The notes below the pieces were generated by a model that searched no databases, was not told the DNA's origin, and worked only from the letters and a program-made list of their open reading frames with translations. A DNA stretch of 64,000 nucleotides. Origin: CAZPXZ01 sp965221505. Its GTDB lineage: Bacteria; Pseudomonadota; Alphaproteobacteria; Rhodobacterales; CAZPXZ01. Every line of letters starts with the position of its first letter. Position 1 is the stretch's first letter. Both the position numbers and the translations under genes were made by a program. Positions 24,994-33,681 of the stretch are shown here, one piece after another. The stretch lies in assembly GCA_965221505.1 (NCBI GenBank), contig CBDCSI010000001.1:558001-622000 (forward strand). The letters run 5' to 3'.

Positions 24994-25332
24994 TCAGGCC
25001 TTCAGGTTCAGCGACACGACGACCCGGAAGTCAACGTCCTCGGGAACGTTCGCCGCGAGTCGCAGATAGCCGCCGAAGTGCCGGACCCGGCAGAAAGCCA
25101 CCTCGCCCTCCTCGGCAGGCAGTTCGACCGCCGTTCCCTCGTCGGCCCAGTGCAGGCCGTCGGCGGAGATCTGTACGCGGGCGGCGGTCCCCGCGACGCT
25201 TCCCTCGACGCTGAGCGCACGCAGGAAGAACACCGCCTCGCTCGCCCAGGCCGCCTCGTAGGGCTCGGTCGCGACTTCTCCCCGCCAGCGCTCCCCCTTG
25301 ACGAGGACGGCGGTGTAGCTCTCGCGCATCAT
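24994..25332 (-). CDS. Small beta-rich protein of unknown function, last gene of the sugar-type ABC operon
   Basis: A 112-residue protein not recognised as a named family. It is predicted from pattern to be all-beta: alternating hydrophobic strands (YTAVLVKGERW, VFFLRALSVEGSV, ARVQISADGLHWADEG, YLRLAANV, FRVVVSLNLKA). The SADGLHW strand recalls discoidin/carbohydrate-binding jelly-roll folds. There is no signal peptide, so it is cytoplasmic. The start ATGATG at 25332 overlaps the stop of the upstream gene as ATGA, so the two are translated together and may work as a pair. Confidence 0.6.
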   Translation of the reverse strand: MMRESYTAVLVKGERWRGEVATEPYEAAWASEAVFFLRALSVEGSVAGTAARVQISADGLHWADEGTAVELPAEEGEVAFCRVRHFGGYLRLAANVPEDVDFRVVVSLNLKA

Positions 25333-26189
25333 CCCTCCCATTCTCCCGACAACAGCACGGAATCCACGTACAGGAACGTACGCTTGTCGCTGTCCGCCTC
25401 GGCGAAGAAGGCGACGTTCAGCATGCCGCGCAGATTCGGCATGGCGTCGAGGGTCAGCGCGCCGACGCCGCCCATGTCGTATTCCCGGTCGTTGCACCGG
25501 AAAGACAGGTAGCGCATGGTGCGGAGGTCGATCTCCACGGCGGCGTAATGCCAGTTCACCTTGGTCGGAATCTCGTTGTAGCAGAGCTCCTGCGGCTCGC
25601 CCGGCAGATCGATCCAGTCCCGGTCCGCCAGGTGGTAATGGGTGACGGTCTCGTCGCTGAACCGGTGGAACTCGACCGACCGCTCCTTGTACTGCCAGCG
25701 CTGCACGGGGCGTCCGCCGTGCGCGTTCAGGTAGCGCAGATGCGGCATGACCCGATGCCTGTCGTCCTGAAGGTCGAACAACAGTCCGATCGAGCGGACG
25801 TCCAGCCTGGAGAGCCGCAATTCGGTGGCCTCGGGTTTGTAGGCGAACCAGAATTCGAGCTTGATCGGGCAGGGGCGCCGGTAGGTGATGCGCTTGATCG
25901 CGACGGTTTGCGCGCCGCGCTTCGGCAGGGTGGCCAGCTTCAGGGCGTAGCTGCCGGACATGGCGCCGTGGGAGCCGCAATCCCAGAAGGACAGGTTGCT
26001 GAGCATGGGCGGACGGATCTGCCGGTAGCCCGGGTGCATGTTGCCGATGTCGCGTTCGTAGTTGCCGACCAGGGTCGTCCAGCCGCTCATTCCCCGGTCG
26101 AACCGGTCGAAGAAAAGGATGCGCGAGAGGGGGTCGAACCGGCTGAGTTCCGGATCGGCGCGCAGGAGCGCCCCTTGCGTCGGGTCCAT
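25329..26189 (-). CDS. Beta-sandwich protein of unknown function in the sugar-type ABC operon
   Basis: A 286-residue protein without signal peptide. Its opening ILFFDRFDRGMSGWTTLVGNY resembles the start of concanavalin-like or carbohydrate-binding beta-sandwich domains, and the rest alternates strands (YALKLATLP, IKLEFWFAYKPE, KVNWHYAAVEIDLRTM, TFLYVDSVLLSGEW). I do not recognise the family and no catalytic motif is evident. It follows the second permease by 17 bases and overlaps the next gene (ATGA). A role in binding or sorting the imported sugar is possible but unproven. Confidence 0.65.
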   Translation of the reverse strand: MDPTQGALLRADPELSRFDPLSRILFFDRFDRGMSGWTTLVGNYERDIGNMHPGYRQIRPPMLSNLSFWDCGSHGAMSGSYALKLATLPKRGAQTVAIKRITYRRPCPIKLEFWFAYKPEATELRLSRLDVRSIGLLFDLQDDRHRVMPHLRYLNAHGGRPVQRWQYKERSVEFHRFSDETVTHYHLADRDWIDLPGEPQELCYNEIPTKVNWHYAAVEIDLRTMRYLSFRCNDREYDMGGVGALTLDAMPNLRGMLNVAFFAEADSDKRTFLYVDSVLLSGEWEG

Positions 26190-26206
26190 CGGTCGGCCTC
26201 CCCTTC

Positions 26207-27037
26207 CTATCCCTTGACCGAGCCGAGCGTGAGCCCGGCGACGACGAACCGCTGCAGCACGACGACGAGGAGAAGGATCGGCACGAGTTGCAGGGTCGCC
26301 GCCGCGAATAGCACGCCCCAGTCGATCCCGGCAAGTCCGCTCAGCATTTCGCTGATCACCAGCGGGGCCGTCTTCGCGTTCGAGGTGGTGAAAATGAACG
26401 CGAACAGGAACTCGTTCCACGAGAATACGAATACGAAGGTGGCGGTGGCGACGATGCCTTGGACCGACAGGGGCACGGTTACGTGTCGGAGGACGTTGAA
26501 AAGGTTCGCGCCGTCGACGATCGCGGCCTCGTCCAGTTCGCGCGGAATCTGGTCGATGAACGCCTTCATGATCCAGGTGTTCAGCGACACGAAGAAGGTT
26601 GCGTAGAGGACGATCAGGACGAAATGCGTGTCCTGGATCCCGAGGGCGTTGACCACCGGAAACAGCGGCAGCGTGATGATGATCGGCGGCAGCATGCGAA
26701 CCACGATCATGAAGAACGCGGACGCGGCGAGCGCCGTGTTGCGGTAGCGCGAATAGACGTATCCGCCGAGCGTCGACGCGACCACCGTGAGCAGGGTCGC
26801 CCCTGCCGTAATGACGAGACTGTTCAGGAGCGAATCGAAGAACGCCGGGCGGCTGGTGAACAGCTCGTGGTAGTTGGCGAGCGTCGGCCGGAACAGGAAC
26901 TCGGGCGGAAAGCGGAAGATGTCCCGGTCCGGCTTCAGGGACGCCAGCACGACCAGCAGAATCGGGAAGCCCGACCAGATCGCGACGACGGCGAGGGCGA
27001 GGAGGCGCAGGGCCCGGATCCACCACGGTCGTTTCAT
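26207..27037 (-). CDS. Sugar ABC transporter permease (MalG/CUT1-like)
   Basis: A 276-residue permease with about six membrane helices. The N-terminal helix is LRLLALAVVAIWSGFPILLVV. The EAA loop (PRELDEAAIVDGANLFNVLR) fits CUT1 MalG-type permeases, as does the C-terminal helix ending RFVVAGLTLGSVKG. One base separates it from the partner permease upstream. No ATPase gene is found in the cassette. Confidence 0.9.
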   Translation of the reverse strand: MKRPWWIRALRLLALAVVAIWSGFPILLVVLASLKPDRDIFRFPPEFLFRPTLANYHELFTSRPAFFDSLLNSLVITAGATLLTVVASTLGGYVYSRYRNTALAASAFFMIVVRMLPPIIITLPLFPVVNALGIQDTHFVLIVLYATFFVSLNTWIMKAFIDQIPRELDEAAIVDGANLFNVLRHVTVPLSVQGIVATATFVFVFSWNEFLFAFIFTTSNAKTAPLVISEMLSGLAGIDWGVLFAAATLQLVPILLLVVVLQRFVVAGLTLGSVKG

Positions 27038-27038
27038 G

Positions 27039-27899
27039 TCACTGAAGCATCCTCTTGTAGACCTGGTGCAGGTAGACGCTGGCGATCAAGAGCGTCGCCA
27101 CCAGCATGAGCCAGCCGATCGCCGACGCCTTGCCGAGTTCCAGGTAGCGGAACGAGTGCCGGTAGAGGTAGGTGGCCAGCACCTCGGTGCTGCCGGCCGG
27201 CCCGCCCCGGGTCAGGAGCCAGACCTCTCCGAAGATCCGGAAGGCGAAGACGTAGCGGAATAGCAGCGCGATCAGGATCGCCGGAACGAGTATGGGGAAG
27301 GTCACGTGGAAGAACGACTGCAGCGCCGAGGCGCCGTCGGTACGCGCCGCTTCGTAGAGTTCCTGCGGGATGGAGAGGCGGGCCGAATACAGGATCATCG
27401 CCGTGAAGGGCAGATGCAGCCAGACGCTGAGCAACACGATGACGGTCAGCGCGTGCCAGCGGTCGATCGGCCAGTTGAGGGTCGGCAGGCCGAGGAACTC
27501 CAGGAGCTGGGTGACCATGCCGACGTCCGGCTCCAGCATGAACCGCCACATCACCACGGCGACCACCTCGCTGACGGCGTAGGGGGCGAGCACGACCGCG
27601 ATCATCAGGCGGCGCGCGGGAACGCCGCCGGCGAAGAGCGTGGCGATCCCGATGGCGGCGGCGATCTCCACGTAGACGACCGCGTTGACGATGACGAAGG
27701 TGTTGGTGAAGGCGCGCCAGAAGCCCGGGTCGGCGAGTACGCTCGCGTAGTTGTCGAGGCCGACGAACACCGCCTCCTGTCCGTAGGAAAACTCCGTCAG
27801 ACCCTGCCAGAACACGAACAGCGACGGAATTCCGATGACCAGCACGAGCAGCAGTTGCACCGGGGCGACCAGGAGGTAGTGCAAGAACCGGACGGTCAT
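27039..27899 (-). CDS. Sugar ABC transporter permease (MalF/CUT1-like)
   Basis: A 286-residue permease. It has the N-terminal helix VQLLLVLVIGIPSLFVFW, a NYASVLADPGFWRAFTNTFV segment typical of CUT1 MalF-type subunits, and the EAA loop PQELYEAARTDGASALQSFF. It forms a heterodimer with the downstream permease. The gene lies 15 bases after a PLP-dependent enzyme. Confidence 0.9.
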   Translation of the reverse strand: MTVRFLHYLLVAPVQLLLVLVIGIPSLFVFWQGLTEFSYGQEAVFVGLDNYASVLADPGFWRAFTNTFVIVNAVVYVEIAAAIGIATLFAGGVPARRLMIAVVLAPYAVSEVVAVVMWRFMLEPDVGMVTQLLEFLGLPTLNWPIDRWHALTVIVLLSVWLHLPFTAMILYSARLSIPQELYEAARTDGASALQSFFHVTFPILVPAILIALLFRYVFAFRIFGEVWLLTRGGPAGSTEVLATYLYRHSFRYLELGKASAIGWLMLVATLLIASVYLHQVYKRMLQ

Positions 27900-27914
27900 G
27901 GCCGGTCGCCGCCG

Positions 27915-29003
27915 TTACCGTTGCGGGTTCGGGAACGGAATCGCGCCGGCGAGCGTTCGCGCGTGGGCGAACAGGCTCGCGGCGCCGCCGGTGTGCAGGA
28001 AGGCGGCATGCGCCGTCCGCCGCGTCGATCCCTCGCGTATTCGGCCGATCAACCCGGCCAGCGCCTTGCCGGAATAGGCGGGATCCAGGAGCAATGCCGC
28101 GCATCGGGCGGCCACGGACACCGCGTCGACCGACTCGCGGCTCGGGATGCCGTAGCCCGGCCCGACGAACCGGTCGTCCAGTTCGAAATCCCGCGCTTCG
28201 ACCCGCGTGCCGATTCCGAGGATCGTCGCGGCCTCGTTCGCTCTCCGAATCATCAGCGGCTTCAGGAATTCCGCCTTCTGCTGCACCGAGATCCCGACGA
28301 CTCGAGCGCCGACGCCGAGACGTTTCAGACCGAGGACGAGGCCGCACGCCGTGAGGCCGGATCCGACCGCCAGGACGACTTCGTCCGGCTCCTGTCGGGC
28401 CGTCCCGAATTGCCGGCCGAGTTCGCCGGCGAGATCCGCCGCGCCTGCGGCGCTCAGGGCGCCGGTCTGCCCGGGAAGGTGGACGACGTACGGTCGCCCG
28501 CCGCCCTCCCGAACCTCGTCGGCCGCGGCCGCGAGCCGCTCCGGGATCGTCCGGTCGTACGGGTCCCGCGTGTCGAGAAACCGGATCTCCGCGCCGAACA
28601 GGCGGTCGAGCAGGAGGTTTCCCTGCACCTCCGACTCCGCAGAGCCCCGGAGCAACAGGATGCAGCGCCAGCCCAGATGCGCGGCCGCGGCGGCCGCGGT
28701 CTGACAGAAGTTCGACTGCGCGGCGGCCGTCGCGATCAGCGTGTCCGCGCCCCGGCTGCGGGCTTCCGCGAGGATGGCCTCGAGCTGCCGCGGCTTGTTG
28801 CCGCCCATCGAGAAGCCCGAGAGGTCCTCGCGCTTCACCGAGAGCCGGGCGATCCCGACGGCGTTCGCGAGACGAGGATGATCGCTCAGCGGCGTAGGCC
28901 GCCGGACGAGCGGAACGCGCGGCAGTTCGGGAATCCGCGGCCCGCGCGCGGGCGCCCGTCCGCCGGAGGCGGCGGCGCCGCCGCCGCGTCCGGCGGACGT
29001 CAC
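27915..29003 (-). CDS. PLP-dependent D-cysteine desulfhydrase / ACC deaminase-like enzyme
   Basis: A 362-residue fold-type II PLP enzyme starting GTG. The PLP Lys is in the motif FSMGGNKPRQLE, followed by the AAAQSNFCQTAAAAA segment of the D-cysteine desulfhydrase/1-aminocyclopropane-1-carboxylate deaminase family. The phosphate-binding Gly loop is AVGSGLTACGLVLG. The active-site Tyr region is DPAYSGKALAG. These enzymes release ammonia from D-Cys, ACC or D-Ser-like substrates. Its place between the binding protein and the permeases suggests that the transported compound contains an amino acid, or that the enzyme was recruited by chance. Confidence 0.82.
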   Translation of the reverse strand: MTSAGRGGGAAASGGRAPARGPRIPELPRVPLVRRPTPLSDHPRLANAVGIARLSVKREDLSGFSMGGNKPRQLEAILAEARSRGADTLIATAAAQSNFCQTAAAAAAHLGWRCILLLRGSAESEVQGNLLLDRLFGAEIRFLDTRDPYDRTIPERLAAAADEVREGGGRPYVVHLPGQTGALSAAGAADLAGELGRQFGTARQEPDEVVLAVGSGLTACGLVLGLKRLGVGARVVGISVQQKAEFLKPLMIRRANEAATILGIGTRVEARDFELDDRFVGPGYGIPSRESVDAVSVAARCAALLLDPAYSGKALAGLIGRIREGSTRRTAHAAFLHTGGAASLFAHARTLAGAIPFPNPQR

Positions 29004-29019
29004 GGACGGCGCTGCCGGC

Positions 29020-30321
29020 CTACGGAGCGACGAGCGGCTCGACCCGTTCCTGCAGCGCGTTCATCGCGTCCTCGGGCGTCGTCTGTCCCAGCACGGCCGC
29101 CTGCACCAGTTCGACCATCATGTCGCTCGCGCGCGCGGCTTCGTCGAACGCCGGAATCGCGAGGCGCGCAACCGCCAGGACCGCCTTCTCCGCGTCGGCG
29201 AACGGAATTCGTTCCTTGAAGGCAGGGCTCTCGTAGGTGGAGCCGCGAACCGGTCCGTTGCCGTTCAGGGCTGCCGCCAGGGTCGATTCCTTCGACGACA
29301 TCGCCTTGATCAGGCTCCAGGCATGCGCCTTGTTGGCCGAGTTCTTCGGGATCACCATGGCCCAGAACGCCGTCTTCGCGGGTGCGACCGGCATGCTTTC
29401 CGCCATCGCGGCCGCGGACGGGATTGTCGTCGTCATGACCGCGCCGGGACTGGCCGCCTTCTCCGGATCGTTGTAGAGGCGGTTGCGGCCGGTCGAGCCG
29501 AAGGTCATCGCGAAGCGTCCCTGCTGCATGCCGGTCAGAAGCCCGTTCCGGTCGTTGGTGAAGAAGACCGACTCGTCGAGCGCGCCGGCTTCGTGCAGTT
29601 CCCGCAACGCGGAGACGGCCGCGATCATTCCCTCGCTGTTGGCGGTGACCGTCAGGTCGCCCGTGACGAAGTCCGCGTTCCAGGCGCGGGCGAGATCGAT
29701 GACGTTGTCCGGCGGATCGCTGAGAATCGCGAGGCCGGTCACCTTCGAGCCGTCGTCGCGGGTGAACGTCGCCGCCTTGGCGGCTTCGATCAACGCCTCG
29801 ATGGTCATGGGCGGCCCTTCGATGCCGCGTTCGGCGAAGATCTCCCGGTTCCAATGCAATCCGGACGTGGCGTGGCGGAAGGGGATGCCGTAGAGCTTGC
29901 CGTCGAAGGTGAGCGCGGCGCGCATGCCCGGCGCGATGTCGTCGAGATCCTCGATCGGATCGCCGGCGTGCAGGTCGTCGAGAGGTTCGAGCAGGTCCGC
30001 GATGCGAGGCAGCGCCCGTCGGTCGAGCAGGAAGCCGATGTCGACGCTCGTCTCCGGCAGCGTCAGCTCCCGAAACAGCCGGTCGCCCAGAGGCGCGACG
30101 TCCATGGTGTTCCATTCCACCGCGATGCCGGTTTCGCTCTGCCACGCCGCGGTGATGTCGCCGCCCTGTTCGCCGGTCGAGACCAGTTCGTGCACCGGGT
30201 GCGAGAAGATGCGGATGACGTCGGGCTTGTCCTGGGCGAGCGCGGGTCCCGCGATCAGGAGACCGCTGAGCGCCGCCCCTGCGGCGAGGCGTCCGACCGT
30301 CTTCGGCGTGATCGATTTCAT
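29020..30321 (-). CDS. Sugar-type ABC transporter solute-binding protein (SBP family 1)
   Basis: A 433-residue periplasmic protein, first gene of the cassette. A signal peptide (LAAGAALSGLLIAGPALAQ) is cleaved after ALA. Family-1 features are WQSETGIAVEWNTMD, KLYGIPFRHATSGLHWNREIF (the strand contacting the ligand) and RFAMTFGST. An AAGGAGGAA ribosome site is 6 bases upstream of the ATG at 30321. It delivers substrate to the two CUT1 permeases. The intergenic region at 30322-30796 would hold the promoter. Confidence 0.9.
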   Translation of the reverse strand: MKSITPKTVGRLAAGAALSGLLIAGPALAQDKPDVIRIFSHPVHELVSTGEQGGDITAAWQSETGIAVEWNTMDVAPLGDRLFRELTLPETSVDIGFLLDRRALPRIADLLEPLDDLHAGDPIEDLDDIAPGMRAALTFDGKLYGIPFRHATSGLHWNREIFAERGIEGPPMTIEALIEAAKAATFTRDDGSKVTGLAILSDPPDNVIDLARAWNADFVTGDLTVTANSEGMIAAVSALRELHEAGALDESVFFTNDRNGLLTGMQQGRFAMTFGSTGRNRLYNDPEKAASPGAVMTTTIPSAAAMAESMPVAPAKTAFWAMVIPKNSANKAHAWSLIKAMSSKESTLAAALNGNGPVRGSTYESPAFKERIPFADAEKAVLAVARLAIPAFDEAARASDMMVELVQAAVLGQTTPEDAMNALQERVEPLVAP

Positions 30322-30796
30322 GATCCGTTCCTCCTTCGTTCCGGGCGGTCGGGTCATGAACCGTCCGCCGGTTCGCATTCGTCGAATTGTGCTTTCGATC
30401 CTATGTCGCGACGACGGGTTGTCAATCTCGAAGCGCGTTTTCGGCGCGTCGGAGCGCGGGACGCCCGCGGGCCGGCAGATGCGGGAAGTCCGGTGCGGAC
30501 GCGGATCGACCGAGGCCTCGCGGCGTTTTCCGGTCCCGGCAGATCGCCGGAGCCGGCGGCTCCGTGCGCCTCGCGCGAGCTGCGCGGGATGCGCGACGGC
30601 AGTGTCCCGGGGCGCGGAACCGAGTCCGAATTGACACGGGACCCGCGGAGCGGCGAGGATTCGAGCGTCGCGCCGAGGCGTGCTGTCCGGCGCCGTCCGG
30701 CCGCCGACGGCGCCGGGTTCGGATTCGCCCCGCGCGGCCGCCGGGCAAGAGAAGGGAGGCGTTCCGAATGCGTCCGCACCGCACCCGGAGCCGATC
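30322..30796. other. Divergent promoter region
   Basis: About 475 bases between the binding-protein operon (left, minus) and the deacylase gene (right, plus). No gene is supported. It presumably contains both promoters, but I cannot point to a convincing -10/-35 pair. Confidence 0.35.
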
Positions 30797-31777
30797 GTGA
30801 GCCTGCCGCTGCCGTTCGATCTCCGGCGGGACGGAAGGCAAGTCGGCGAATGGCTGCTTCCGCATTCCGCCGATTCGGACGCCTGGGGGGCGATTCCGGT
30901 TCCGATGGCGGCGTTTCGCAACGGAGAGGGTCCCGTCGCGCTGCTTGTCGGAGGCGTTCACGGCGACGAGTACGAAGGGCCGATCGTGCTCGCCGAGCTG
31001 ATCCGGACCCTGGACGCGGCCCGCCTCTCCGGCACCGTGATCGTCGTCCCGGCGCTGAACCCGTCGGCGGCGCGCGCCGGACTGCGTCGTTCGCCGCTCG
31101 ACGGGCTGGACCTGGCGCGTTCGTTCCCCGGCGACGGAAGGGGGTCGCCGACCCTCCGCCTGGCGCGTCGCGCGGTCGAGGAACTGCTCCCGCCCGCGGA
31201 TCTGGTTCTGGATCTCCACTCCGGCGGGGCGTCGCTGGACGTCGTGCCGTGCGCCATGATGCGCCGCTCCGGCGACCCGACGCGGGACTCGGCGACCGAA
31301 ACGGCCCTGCGCAGTCTCGGCGCTCCGCATTGCCTGGCGGCCGCAGCCGGAGAGGGTCGCTCCCTGGTCGCCGCCGCCGGGGAGCGGGGAAAGCTGGCGC
31401 TCGCCGTGGAGCTGGGCGGCAGGGGCGCCGTGTCCCCGTCCGCGCTCGCTCTGGGGCGGCGCGCCGTGGCGGGATTCCTCTCGACGGCGGGAATTCTGGA
31501 TGGCGAGACCCGGCCGGCTTCCGGACCCCTCTGGAGAATCGCTCGGGCGGGAACGGTGCGGGCGCCGGATGCGGGTGCGTTCGAGCCGTTCCGTCGGCCC
31601 GGCGACTGGGTTCGGAGCGGCGCGGCGCTCGGGAGGCTGCATGTCGACGGGCGCCCCGAGCGCGAGCCGGTGCCGCTCTCCGCTCCGGTCCCCGGCCTGT
31701 TGTTCGCGCAGCGCGCGCAGGGCATGGTCGAACGGGGCGGGTTCGTCGCCGGAGTCGCCTCGCTCGACAAGGCCTGA
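30797..31777 (+). CDS. Succinylglutamate desuccinylase/aspartoacylase-family zinc deacylase
   Basis: A 326-residue M14-like zinc hydrolase. Zinc ligands are in GGVHGDEYEG (His and Glu) and in LVLDLHSGG (His). The catalytic Glu is probably in LALAVELGGRG, with a C-terminal beta domain (AGTVRAPDAGAFEP, then GRLHVDG). Such enzymes cleave N-acyl groups from amino acids and related compounds. GTG at 30797 was chosen because conserved sequence begins just after it and GGAG lies 8 bases upstream. It precedes an amidase by 60 bases in the same direction, so the two may degrade one acylated substrate in turn. Confidence 0.8.
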   Translation: MSLPLPFDLRRDGRQVGEWLLPHSADSDAWGAIPVPMAAFRNGEGPVALLVGGVHGDEYEGPIVLAELIRTLDAARLSGTVIVVPALNPSAARAGLRRSPLDGLDLARSFPGDGRGSPTLRLARRAVEELLPPADLVLDLHSGGASLDVVPCAMMRRSGDPTRDSATETALRSLGAPHCLAAAAGEGRSLVAAAGERGKLALAVELGGRGAVSPSALALGRRAVAGFLSTAGILDGETRPASGPLWRIARAGTVRAPDAGAFEPFRRPGDWVRSGAALGRLHVDGRPEREPVPLSAPVPGLLFAQRAQGMVERGGFVAGVASLDKA

Positions 31778-31837
31778 TTCCGGGCGCCCGCGCCCGGACG
31801 GGGCGGACCGCGGATACCCGAACGACTGGAGGCGCGC

Positions 31838-33499
31838 ATGGGATTTACGACCGAAACCGTCGCCGCAGCCGAGTCGCTGCTCGGCGTCGCGTATACGGAC
31901 GCCGAGCGGCGGCAGATGGCGGACGGTCTCGCCGAACAGCTCGAGGACGCGCTGGCGCGGCGCGCGGTCGCGTTTCCGAACGGTCTGGCGCCCGCCCTGC
32001 GATTCGATCCCCGGCTCCCCGGACACCCGGCGCCGCCGCCCCAGGAGCCGGTCCGATGGAGCGAAGACGCTCCGGATACGCCGCCGGAGGACGACGAGAG
32101 CGTCGCCTTCGCGCCGGTCGCGCATCTCTCGCGCTGGATTCGGACGGGAGCGCTCACCAGCGCGCGACTGACCGAGATCTATCTTTCGCGAATCGAGTCC
32201 TTCGCGGCTCGGCTGGATTGCTTTGCGCATGTCGCGGCGGACTCCGCCCGGGCCGAGGCCGAAGCGGCGGACGCGACGCTTCGGAGCGGCGCCTGTCTGG
32301 GTCCGCTGCACGGGATCCCGTATGCGCTCAAGGACATCCTCGACGCCCGCGGCATGCCCGCCGCCTGGGGCGCGGAACCCTTCGCGGACCGGATCGCCGA
32401 GTCCGATTCCGCCGTCGCGGAGCGGTTGCGCGGCGCCGGCGCGGTGCTGCTCGGCAAGTCGTCCGTGGGCGCGCTGGCGAAAGGCGACATATGGCTCGGC
32501 CGCAAGACCCGCAATCCGTGGAATCCCGACGAAGGGGCCAGCGGCTCCAGCGCCGGGTCGGCCTCCGCGACGGCGGCAGGCCTGTGCGGATTCTCGATCG
32601 GAACCGAGACGCTCGGGTCCATCGTGATGCCCTCGGAGCGGTGCGGCGCGATCGGCTTGCGGCCGACGTACGGGCGCGTGTCCCGGGCCGGGTGCATGGC
32701 GCTCTCCTGGTCGCTCGACAAGGTGGGTCCGATCTGCCGCGCCGTCGAGGACGCCGGAATGGTGCTGCACGCGATCGCCGGGGGAGACCGACGCGACCCG
32801 GGTTCGATCGACGTCCCCTTCAATCACGACGGGACGGCGCCGCCCGGAGAGATTCGTATCGGCTACCTGCCGGCGGCCTATGCGGAGGAAGCGGCCACGG
32901 ATCTCGATCGCGCGGCGCTGGATACGGTTCGCGGCCTCGGGCTGGACGTCGTCGCGGTCGAGTTGCCGGATCTTCCCTATCGCGCGCTGACGGCCACGCT
33001 CCATGCGGAGGCCGCCGCCGCCTTCGAGGAGCTCACGCTTTCCGGCGCGGACGAGCGGCTGACCCGTCAGGACGACGACGCCTGGCCCAACCTGTTCCGC
33101 AAGGCGCGGTTCCTGTCCGCCGTGGACCACGTGCAGCTCGACCGGCTGCGCCGGCTCGCCATGGAGGCCGTCGGCGCCCTGTTCGAAGAGGTCGACGTGC
33201 TGGTCGGCCCGGTGTCGACGGGCCCCATGCACGTCGTGAGCAATTTCACCGGACACCCGTGCCTGGCGCTTCGCGCCGGGTTCGAGCGGGTTCCGGCTCG
33301 CCTGCATCCTGCGCTTGCCGGAGAGGAGGCGGACGAAGCGGCACCGGTCCCGGAGGTTCCGCGCGCCGTCTGCCTCTGGGCCGGCTTGTTCGACGAGTCG
33401 ACGCTCTTGCGCATGGGACGGCTTCTGGAGGGGGAGCTGGGCGTGCAGGCGCGTCGGCCGCCCCTGTTTTCCGTCGGCGGGACGCGGAGCGTTCCGTGA
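31838..33499 (+). CDS. Amidase (amidase-signature family)
   Basis: A 553-residue amidase of the Ser-Ser-Lys type. The Lys is in PYALKDILDARG; the Gly/Ser-rich signature follows in DEGASGSSAGSASATAAGL, then FSIGTETLGSIVMPSERCGAIGLRPTYG. About 110 residues precede the amidase core, including an acidic/Pro linker (PDTPPEDDES), longer than in most family members. It probably hydrolyses an amide bond in a small metabolite. GGAGG lies just upstream of the ATG. Confidence 0.85.
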   Translation: MGFTTETVAAAESLLGVAYTDAERRQMADGLAEQLEDALARRAVAFPNGLAPALRFDPRLPGHPAPPPQEPVRWSEDAPDTPPEDDESVAFAPVAHLSRWIRTGALTSARLTEIYLSRIESFAARLDCFAHVAADSARAEAEAADATLRSGACLGPLHGIPYALKDILDARGMPAAWGAEPFADRIAESDSAVAERLRGAGAVLLGKSSVGALAKGDIWLGRKTRNPWNPDEGASGSSAGSASATAAGLCGFSIGTETLGSIVMPSERCGAIGLRPTYGRVSRAGCMALSWSLDKVGPICRAVEDAGMVLHAIAGGDRRDPGSIDVPFNHDGTAPPGEIRIGYLPAAYAEEAATDLDRAALDTVRGLGLDVVAVELPDLPYRALTATLHAEAAAAFEELTLSGADERLTRQDDDAWPNLFRKARFLSAVDHVQLDRLRRLAMEAVGALFEEVDVLVGPVSTGPMHVVSNFTGHPCLALRAGFERVPARLHPALAGEEADEAAPVPEVPRAVCLWAGLFDESTLLRMGRLLEGELGVQARRPPLFSVGGTRSVP

Positions 33500-33625
33500 C
33501 GGGTCGGCACGCCGCGCCCGATCGGCTTCCTGCCTGACCGCGGGCGGAAGGCGGCCCGGATCGGGCGCGAGCGGGCCTGCGGCGCGTCCCGTTCCTTTTG
33601 CGCATGCGAGCGAATTGATGCTACT

Positions 33626-33643
33626 TTGTGTGCAACGCAACAA
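33626..33643. promoter_or_regulatory. Candidate PhaR autoregulatory operator upstream of phaR
   Basis: TTGTGTGCAACGCAACAA is an imperfect palindrome centred on TGC-N3-GCA (33631-33639), 39 bases before the phaR start. PhaR proteins of alphaproteobacteria bind TGC/GCA half-sites of this kind and repress their own gene. The fit is by eye. Confidence 0.45.
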
Positions 33644-33681
33644 GAGCGTGTGCGTGCGCGACAAGCAGCCGGGAATCCTGC

